A DNA stretch of 64,000 nucleotides from Palsa-1447 sp964414785 (GTDB lineage: Bacteria; Verrucomicrobiota; Verrucomicrobiia; Opitutales; Opitutaceae): NCBI GenBank assembly GCA_964414785.1, contig CAYPXZ010000002.1, forward strand, positions 107,379-171,378, read 5' to 3'. The translations under genes were made by a program, and so were the position numbers. The notes beneath the pieces were generated by a model. That model ran no database searches and was not told the origin of the DNA. It saw only the letters and a list, made by a program, of their open reading frames with translations. Positions 58,692 to 64,000 of this stretch are shown piece by piece. How positions within the stretch are numbered: position 1 is the first letter of the stretch; each line of letters begins with the position of its first letter.

Positions 58692-59008
58692 CCACCCTTT
58701 TTGGAACACCGCCGACGTCTCGATAACCGCACCTATGGCAGGCGCAGCGAGTGCCCCATAATCGGCGTTCATTGTGCTATCTGCGGCGGACTATTCCAAA
58801 AGTATGCGCCGCAAATTCGGAAACATGTCTCACATTGCCGAATTACCTCCCAACCGGGAGTCGGCCAATCCTCGGCCAATCGCTGAATCGCCATGGGCAC
58901 GGCACACCGCTAAGAAGCGGCATCCCATGAGCAGGAATGATCTCGGCAGGTTTTGCTTCCTTCATCTTTTGCTCACGCTTCCCGACAAACAGCGCATGGC
59001 CATCCCGA
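58692..59008. other. Gene-free stretch between permease and esterase genes
   Basis: About 317 bp with no credible gene. It holds an inverted repeat (AATTCGG 58814-58820 / CCGAATT 58838-58844), a near-tandem copy of TCGGCCAATC (58861-58870 and 58872-58881) and a small hairpin CCGCT-AAGA-AGCGG (58907-58920). The last could mark transcript ends; none is proven. Confidence 0.4.
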
Positions 59009-60076
59009 CTAGAATTCCAAATGCTGCTGGAAGAACGGCAACACCTCAGCAATTACGCGACCCTCTTCGCCCCAGTAGGTATCCGCGTCCCAAAGCCCGT
59101 TGTACTCCTCGGCTTCGTGCGCAATGCCAAACTCATTCAGCTTGTGCGTGAGCGCTTGGTTCGCGTAGACGTGGTCCCAGATCGCATCGTTGCGCGACCA
59201 GTCAAATTTGAATCCGCGCAGAGTCTTCAGATTGTCCGCATACTGCGGGATCAACGACTCTAGAAAGAAGCTGTCTCTCAATCGCTCGGTCAGCTTCGAA
59301 TCGATCATCAACCTTCCATCCTCCAGATGCGCAGGCAGATCAACATAAAGCGGTGGCTTGTCCGGATTCGGCAAGTGGGCCTGAAAGATCGATGTGAAAA
59401 TCGCAGAGAATCCATCTTTCCTCACGTCATCCAGAGAAGTCGCATGCGCGAGCAAATCCCAATTGGGCCTTGAATCCATAATCTGCACGCCTGATCCCGT
59501 GCCAACGGGATTCATGCCGTAGATCGATCCAAAGACGTCCGTATGCTTCATGCCAATGCGGATGGCGCCATAAGCTCCCATATGGTGCCCCGCAAGTCCG
59601 CGCGCATCCCGCGTCGGTATCGTGCGGAAGCTAGCATCGACATAGGGGACAAGCTCCTGCACCACAAAATCTTCCCAGTTTCCGGTTACAGGAGAGTTCA
59701 CAAACCACGAAGCTCCCAGTGAAGTCGTCATATCCACAGAGACAAGGATGAAGCTGCGAACTGTGCCTCGCCCGATTGCGCGGTCGAACAGAGCCTGTGC
59801 GCCGCGCTTATCGAAAAGCGTCCGATATTCATCCATTGGGCTCGGGAAATAATAAATAACCGGATAGCGCTTCGACGCTCCGTCATTCCCAGCAGGCAGA
59901 TACACCACCAGCTTGCGGTCGGCAGTCACGCCAATCTTGTTCCCCTCAAAGTTCTTCGAATGAATCACTCGCTCCACAATATGGCTCTTGCTCCCTTCGC
60001 TTTGAGCGACTGCTGATACGGCACTCAAAAGGAGTACGTAAAGAACCGTTACAAATTGTTTCTTTCGCGTCTTCAT
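59009..60076 (-). CDS. Secreted esterase-fold protein lacking the serine nucleophile
   Basis: A 355-residue protein with a signal peptide (TVLYVLLLSAVSAVAQS). It has the esterase-D/Fes alpha/beta hydrolase layout (RKLVVYLPAGNDGASKRYPVIYYF, FVVQELVPYVDASFRTI). The nucleophile elbow, normally GHSMGG, is GLAGHHMGAYGA: His replaces Ser (CAT at 59582-59584). Two or more base changes are needed from any Ser codon, so this is a settled change rather than a recent error. The protein may bind a ligand or use another mechanism. The start ATG overlaps the preceding membrane-protein stop by ATGA. Confidence 0.8.
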   Translation of the reverse strand: MKTRKKQFVTVLYVLLLSAVSAVAQSEGSKSHIVERVIHSKNFEGNKIGVTADRKLVVYLPAGNDGASKRYPVIYYFPSPMDEYRTLFDKRGAQALFDRAIGRGTVRSFILVSVDMTTSLGASWFVNSPVTGNWEDFVVQELVPYVDASFRTIPTRDARGLAGHHMGAYGAIRIGMKHTDVFGSIYGMNPVGTGSGVQIMDSRPNWDLLAHATSLDDVRKDGFSAIFTSIFQAHLPNPDKPPLYVDLPAHLEDGRLMIDSKLTERLRDSFFLESLIPQYADNLKTLRGFKFDWSRNDAIWDHVYANQALTHKLNEFGIAHEAEEYNGLWDADTYWGEEGRVIAEVLPFFQQHLEF

Positions 60077-60732
60077 GCCGCCTCCTTTTCGTCGGAGCGT
60101 TTCGATCGTTCTGCATGAGCTACAAGCCACCACGCAGGCAGGAGCAAGAACCAGTTCCGCATGTACATGCCGCCCCAAGCCAACATCAGCGCAGTAATGG
60201 CTATTGCCAACGTCAGCGCTGTCCTATGTGACAGATGGGCCCGACGCACTCCCTGCACGGCGCCGACCAAACCTGGTAGCAGAAATAAGAGCACGCATAG
60301 ACGCGAGAGAGAGGTGTCCTGAAACCGAAGCACACAGGAGAGGCACGGGATCGCGCACAGAATGCCGCTCACCCACCGCGTCTTCCCAGAGAGTGACCCC
60401 ACCACAAATCCGCTCGTCCACGCCCATGACAGCATCAGCAGAGCTTCAAAAAGGACGCTGCCATACCCACGCTCGCCGCGCAGAAGATGACGCGTATTCA
60501 CCGATAGACCAAAGGACACGGCTAGTAAGAGCAAACTCCCCGCTAAGGCCACGCTGCTCGTAACCCATGGCTGCCACGCGCGCCAAGGCTCCATCTGCTG
60601 CCGCACCACAAGTCCCAGAACAGAGCCAAGGGTGCTCCATCCACTGGCGCCCGTCTCCGCCAGATCGCCCAGCACCGCATCCCGATCCTTCGGCGCAACA
60701 AAAATCGCAGCCATCTCTGCCAGTGAACTCAT
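60073..60732 (-). CDS. Membrane protein co-transcribed with a PadR regulator
   Basis: 219 residues with about five to six helices (SVALAGSLLLLAVSFGLSV, LFEALLMLSWAWTSGFVVG, TALTLAIAITALMLAWGGMY). The N-terminus (FVAPKDRDAVLGDLAETGASG) resembles the soluble prefix of PadR-linked membrane proteins in Acidobacteria. No named function. It overlaps both neighbours by 4 nt, so the three genes are translationally coupled. Confidence 0.72.
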   Translation of the reverse strand: MSSLAEMAAIFVAPKDRDAVLGDLAETGASGWSTLGSVLGLVVRQQMEPWRAWQPWVTSSVALAGSLLLLAVSFGLSVNTRHLLRGERGYGSVLFEALLMLSWAWTSGFVVGSLSGKTRWVSGILCAIPCLSCVLRFQDTSLSRLCVLLFLLPGLVGAVQGVRRAHLSHRTALTLAIAITALMLAWGGMYMRNWFLLLPAWWLVAHAERSKRSDEKEAA

Positions 60733-61058
60733 GACGCATGCGACGGCTTGCCCCTAGCCCATGAAGCGTTACGGCTCACACCCATCATCGCCTCGTAAAA
60801 CTCCTTCGCCGCATGCATGCCCTTTGCCGTCACGCGCACCATGCGTTTTGCTCTGCCGCCGCGTTGGGCCGTAGCCTCGCCCATCCACGTCTTGAGCATG
60901 CCCTTCTTCTCCAGCCGCTCAATGGTCGTGTACAAAGCTCCAATCGAACAACTTCGGCCCGCTGACTCCTCAATCCCTTCACGAATGGCCGCACCATAGG
61001 CGCTCTCGCCCAGGCCCGCCGCTACGGTCACCAGAATGTATTCAAATTCACCGAGCAT
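60729..61058 (-). CDS. PadR-family transcriptional regulator
   Basis: A 109-residue winged-helix protein (EFEYILVTVAAGLGESAYGAAIREGIEE, IGALYTTIERLEKKGMLKTWMGE, RMVRVTAKGMHAAKEF). It is the short PadR class, repressor of its own operon in many acidobacterial gene sets. It starts the PadR-membrane protein-esterase operon. The start ATG 61058 lies only about 15 bp from the predicted -10 box, so the transcript would have little or no leader. Confidence 0.9.
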   Translation of the reverse strand: MLGEFEYILVTVAAGLGESAYGAAIREGIEESAGRSCSIGALYTTIERLEKKGMLKTWMGEATAQRGGRAKRMVRVTAKGMHAAKEFYEAMMGVSRNASWARGKPSHAS

Positions 61059-61072
61059 GTTATGTACTGCAT

Positions 61073-61100
61073 TGTGTAGTTAATCAGGAATGTTTGTCAA
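61073..61100 (-). promoter_or_regulatory. Sigma-70-like promoter of the PadR operon
   Basis: On the minus strand a perfect TTGACA at 61100-61095 is followed after 16 bp by TACACA at 61078-61073. The start codon follows 15 bp later. The -35 is exact; the -10 is weak, as expected for a repressed promoter. Confidence 0.6.
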
Positions 61101-61488
61101 GCGCGCGATCTCATCCTGCGGCAACCTTGTTTCCCTTCTCTTTGCCGGTGGCTACCTGTTCATCACTGTATAAGGGGATTCATAACAGTCTCGATACCGG
61201 CGCGGCTACCCTCATCGCACCGGTGGAGTCGCTTTGGGCGGAATGAATTGGACTGAGGTCTTTGTGCGGCGGCCGGACCCCATTTGAACTATTCTTCGAT
61301 TCCGCAATGAGCCGCGTCGAATAACTCGTGGCCGTTCATTTGGCGGATGAAGTCAAGCAACACACGGGCTCAAACTTGGCAGGTTTGGGTGTTCGGAAAA
61401 GGACCATCTATCGAACACAGGTGTTAAGCGGCTAGATCCAAGCTTCCGTCATGATCTCCTTTCAGCTCTCCCGAAGGCATTCGCCAGC
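61101..61488. other. Gene-free stretch upstream of the PadR operon
   Basis: About 388 bp with no credible gene. The six frames give only short open frames with no recognisable motif, no transposase fragment and no tRNA. Confidence 0.45.
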
Positions 61489-62412
61489 TCATGGTTTCGG
61501 GTGTTTCTCGAAGAATTCAATAATTGCCCTTGTTGCGTTGACGCTCATCGCCGTTTTCCCTGCAACCTTCGCCCAGCCTGGATATGTGTGGTAGCCAGGC
61601 CACGTATGCCCTCCTTGGGCGATGATATACGCGAAAACCTCCGTGTGGTCTCGGCCACGCTCAAATTCGAAGCGTTTGACAGCGGTGCCGTCGTCGGGAA
61701 CTGCCTTTGGGATCACTGTAACCAACGGCGAAGGGTCACAGCCATTCGTCTTTACCCAATAGGCGATCGTATCGGGCGTCGAAAATAGCTCGTGTCCGGG
61801 CTCGGGATCGCCCGCAAATTGCACAAAAGGGTCGGCGGTCCCGTTGAACGAAATGACGGAAACCGGAAATCTGAGTTTGTATTTTAAGGCTATCGTGGGG
61901 CTTAAGTTCCCATTTACCGGTCCTATCGCCGCGATTCTATCGGATAGCCTAACGGCCAAAGTGTTGCAGAAAATAGCACCGTTGGAGCTCCCCGTTGCGA
62001 AGATTTGTTTGGGGTCGATGTTGAATTTGCCACGAAGCACATCGATTAGCGCGGCAATAAAGCCGACGTCATCCGATTTTGCGGATTGTTCCGACGTGGG
62101 TGCTGTCCGGCCTCCGTTCCAAGCCTTGTCTATGCCATTGGGATAGACCGCCAGAAACATCTTTTCCCTTTGGAGCTCGGTAAACCCAAGAGTCCGCTCC
62201 AATTCGGCCCCATCGTTTCCCGCCCCATGGAAGATCAGAACGAGTGAGATCGCTGTCTTCCCGTCGTGCCCGGGCGAAACAACGTAAATGTAATTTCGCT
62301 CAACACCTCCGAAAACCAAGGTTCCGGGAATTGGCGCAGCTAAGGCCAAAGACACGAACGCTACCGAGAGTAGCAGCAGTATGTGGCCGGCCCGCATCGT
62401 GGCTAACGACAT
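61489..62412 (-). CDS. Secreted PHB-depolymerase/LpqC-like alpha/beta hydrolase
   Basis: About 307 residues. A signal peptide (HILLLLSVAFVSLALAAP) precedes the hydrolase fold: LVLIFHGAGNDG (oxyanion), IFATGSSNGAIFC with the Ser nucleophile, ISFNGTADPFVQF with the catalytic Asp and IAQGGHTWPG with the catalytic His. This complete triad and the HTWPG ending fit the feruloyl esterase/PHB depolymerase-like LpqC group. The start is ATG 62412 or 62397; the TTG at 62436 is less likely. Coding composition matches the lower-G+C block. Confidence 0.88.
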   Translation of the reverse strand: MSLATMRAGHILLLLSVAFVSLALAAPIPGTLVFGGVERNYIYVVSPGHDGKTAISLVLIFHGAGNDGAELERTLGFTELQREKMFLAVYPNGIDKAWNGGRTAPTSEQSAKSDDVGFIAALIDVLRGKFNIDPKQIFATGSSNGAIFCNTLAVRLSDRIAAIGPVNGNLSPTIALKYKLRFPVSVISFNGTADPFVQFAGDPEPGHELFSTPDTIAYWVKTNGCDPSPLVTVIPKAVPDDGTAVKRFEFERGRDHTEVFAYIIAQGGHTWPGYHTYPGWAKVAGKTAMSVNATRAIIEFFEKHPKP

Positions 62413-62733
62413 TGCACGCGGCGCTTTTGACGACAACGAGCATTCCTTTACTCACCTTCCTTTGCAATCTGGCAGACGCATGACAAATAGATATCACCAC
62501 AAGGCTAGTTCGCCCGGTGCTAATGGGGCAGTGACGTCCAGAAATAGGTCTTCTTTCGACCGCCCGCATCGCGTCCTTGATGTTATCCTCGCCAACGTTG
62601 GCGCATCGCCTGACTTGCAAGAGACGGAGACGAAAGTCGGAGTTATTGATGAATCAATAGCGAGAACCTCTGTGGCCCACATCCCAGCATTTGGATCTGG
62701 CGCGGACCATTGTTCCTCGGCTGATCTCACTGA

Positions 62734-62871
62734 TCACCACCATCTAACTACATACTGTGGGACAGGGGGAGGTGTGCCGCGATCCGTGTTCAAATCCGAA
62801 ATAAACGTCGCGCAACCAGTTAGGAAAAGCACCCCTGTTGCTAGGAGGCCAATCGAAATTCGCGCTTTCAT
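62734..62871 (-). CDS. Very small lipoprotein
   Basis: 45 residues. The lipoprotein signal KARISIGLLATGVLFLTGCATF places the lipidated Cys at residue 20, and the mature part has only about 25 residues, ending in QYVVRWW. It resembles entericidin-sized lipoproteins in size only. The upstream gap (62872-63179) leaves room for a promoter. Start ATG 62871. Confidence 0.55.
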   Translation of the reverse strand: MKARISIGLLATGVLFLTGCATFISDLNTDRGTPPPVPQYVVRWW

Positions 62872-63179
62872 CGGTAAGTAATCATAGCGGAAATCTGGTC
62901 CGCTCCCGCTGTTTGGCTTTCGCCACAATGATTCAATCTTCCAAAGGCATATAGCAATCGCGTTCCGTTGGAATGAGAGTCCCGCGAGGCTTCCCAATAG
63001 GCCTTTGAGAACCGATGCTCAACCATATAGGCCTTCAAGAGTGACCCATTGAAACGTGTTGGAACAGGGCGCGATGATTGTATCGAAAAATTCCTAGAGC
63101 GGGGCGTGTTTGGGAACCCAGGCCCTCTGCGCTCCCGAATTCCTTTGCCTGCTTGGACCCCTCCTTTTGACTCACCTAG
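62872..63179. other. Gene-free stretch
   Basis: About 308 bp without a credible gene between the small lipoprotein and the CAP-domain gene; the two diverge, so both promoters must lie here. No repeat or RNA gene was recognised. Confidence 0.4.
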
Positions 63180-63785
63180 GTGAACTCCCTCCAAGGCGCC
63201 GTCTGGGGACTGGTCGGCGCGTTTCTCGCCGGCTGCGCACAGGCGCCGGTGCCTACACCCGCCCGCCTCAACCGCGTTATGACCGCCGAGACGTTTGACC
63301 CGGTCCTGCTCTCGACGGCCATCTTCGAGGAGTCGAACCGGATTCGCGTGGAGCACGGGTTGGAGGCGCTCGCGCACATGGAAGCGCTCGATGCAGCGGC
63401 GGGCGAGCAGGCCACCTACCTTGCGCTCTCCCAGACCGTCGGCCACCAGAGCCCCTTCCCCGATGAGCACAACATCGGCGAGCGCATCACCCACGTCGGG
63501 CTCGCTGCGTCGCATGCCACCGAGAACGCGATCAGGATGCCCGCCCGGCGCCCCGACGAGGAGGCAGTCCGCGACTACACCTATGCGGAGTACGCCGCCT
63601 TCCTCCTGGAGGGCTGGTTGAACTCCCCCACCCACCGCGCCAATATGCTCGACCCGCGCGTGAACTGTCTCGGGTGCGCGGCGCGGCTTTCGCACGGCAT
63701 CGAGCCAAGTGAAGCGACCGTCTACGCGATACAGGTCTTCTATGCTAAGACTGAGAAGGAAGTGTTCTCGGTCAAAGGTGGGTGA
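63180..63785 (+). CDS. CAP/SCP-domain lipoprotein
   Basis: A 201-residue protein. A lipoprotein signal (VWGLVGAFLAGCAQ, lipobox Cys at residue 19) precedes a CAP domain: STAIFEESNRIRVEHGLEALAHMEALDAAAGEQATYLA, then a His in VGHQSPF, IGERITHVG, ENAI and LEGWLNSPTHRANMLDP. The His and Glu positions of the CAP cavity are present. Secreted CAP proteins are widespread; the role is undefined. GTG 63180 is the start; it is the only codon before the signal. Confidence 0.82.
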   Translation: MNSLQGAVWGLVGAFLAGCAQAPVPTPARLNRVMTAETFDPVLLSTAIFEESNRIRVEHGLEALAHMEALDAAAGEQATYLALSQTVGHQSPFPDEHNIGERITHVGLAASHATENAIRMPARRPDEEAVRDYTYAEYAAFLLEGWLNSPTHRANMLDPRVNCLGCAARLSHGIEPSEATVYAIQVFYAKTEKEVFSVKGG

Positions 63786-63873
63786 CGATTCAATCGCCTC
63801 GCCGGCGCGCCGGACCCTGGTTCCGCAACATGAGCAAGGAGGCCAAGCTATTCGCAAACTAACCGTCTATCGG

Positions 63874-64000
63874 TCAACGGCGCCTATTGCCCTTGAAAAG
63901 GCGAAACAAGAAAACAAGAGACGGGAACAAAATGAGCGCACCGGCCGCCAATGCCATGATCAGGAGGCGCAACGTGGCCTCCGGTGCATGGGTTCCCGCG
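63874..64000 (-). CDS. C-terminal fragment of a membrane protein, CydB-like (partial)
   Basis: The minus-strand frame is open from the right edge to a TGA at 63874-63876 (about 41 residues). A hydrophobic helix (RLLIMALAAGALILFPSL) is followed by VFLFRLFKGNRRR. This matches the end of cytochrome bd oxidase subunit II, which closes with a helix and a basic FKGK-type tail. The assignment rests on a short segment and is tentative. Confidence 0.4.
   Translation of the reverse strand, partial: AGTHAPEATLRLLIMALAAGALILFPSLVFLFRLFKGNRRR

Noticed and set aside
62381..62881. 166-codon plus-strand frame
   Set aside because: It overlaps the starts of the PHB-depolymerase-like and lipoprotein genes on the other strand and has no motif.
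51300..63100. Genomic island bounded by tRNA, integrase or attachment repeats
   Set aside because: None of these was found; only composition and gene content support acquisition.
62868..63857. 329-codon minus-strand frame
   Set aside because: Antisense to the CAP-domain lipoprotein; composition typical of a shadow.
1..64000. CRISPR arrays, tRNA, rRNA, insertion sequences
   Set aside because: No spaced direct repeats, cloverleaf sequences, rRNA-like stretches or transposase genes were recognised by eye; short or degraded examples could be missed.

Overview
The window is about 64 kb of bacterial chromosome, high in G+C up to about 51 kb. The best guess for the organism is a free-living Verrucomicrobiota of the Opitutaceae type. 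This rests on the mix of secreted glycoside hydrolases (GH127/146, GH97, GH39-like, GH5-like, GHL6-like), two Tat-exported enzymes, MASE1 and PAS hybrid kinases, a group 3d Hox hydrogenase and two TMTC-like TPR membrane proteins. It is an inference from gene content; no rRNA or tRNA gene is present to confirm it.

Layout. 1-5.8 kb: a partial multi-spanning membrane protein, divergent from a sensory operon (XRE-receiver fusion, PAS histidine kinase, REC-PAS-PAS-kinase-REC hybrid). 5.8-18.8 kb: an OYE-family flavin reductase, a thioredoxin-like protein and a carbohydrate zone with GH39-like, GH127/146, LtnD-like dehydrogenase, lactate permease, GHL6-like and GH97 genes. 18.9-24.4 kb: a complete hoxEFUYH-hoxW operon for an NAD(P)-linked bidirectional [NiFe] hydrogenase. 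24.7-33.1 kb: a GH5-like hydrolase, malic enzyme, a TMTC-like protein, a B12-binding radical SAM enzyme and a Gfo/Idh/MocA oxidoreductase.

33.1-36.7 kb: the most interesting locus, a compact three-gene minus-strand cassette. It encodes a patatin-fold protein whose nucleophile serine is glycine, a TRPM-type SLOG (LSDAT-like) protein, and a membrane protein with two TrkA-N/RCK Rossmann domains and RyR repeats. The architecture suggests a nucleotide-sensing, membrane-associated signalling or defence system; that function is inferred.

36.9-51.3 kb: amidohydrolase, secreted TonB-C-like protein, lipoprotein, second TMTC-like protein, MASE1 hybrid kinase, esterase, EamA transporter, SemiSWEET-like protein, dicarboxylate symporter and a secreted (alpha/alpha)6-type protein.

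51.3-63.1 kb: G+C falls visibly and the gene content changes to small regulator-cargo modules: TetR with a membrane protein, a WYL regulator opposite a DUF1579 protein across a perfect inverted repeat, a LysE exporter, an orphan FtsX/MacB-type permease of the kind abundant in Acidobacteria, and a PadR-membrane protein-esterase operon whose esterase lacks the serine nucleophile. This looks like an acquired region, although no integrase, tRNA or attachment repeat was seen. The window ends with a CAP-domain lipoprotein and the 3' end of a membrane protein resembling CydB.

Taken together the cell appears to degrade plant or microbial polysaccharides outside the cytoplasm, move organic acids and sugars through dedicated carriers, and balance NAD(P)H with a soluble hydrogenase and malic enzyme.
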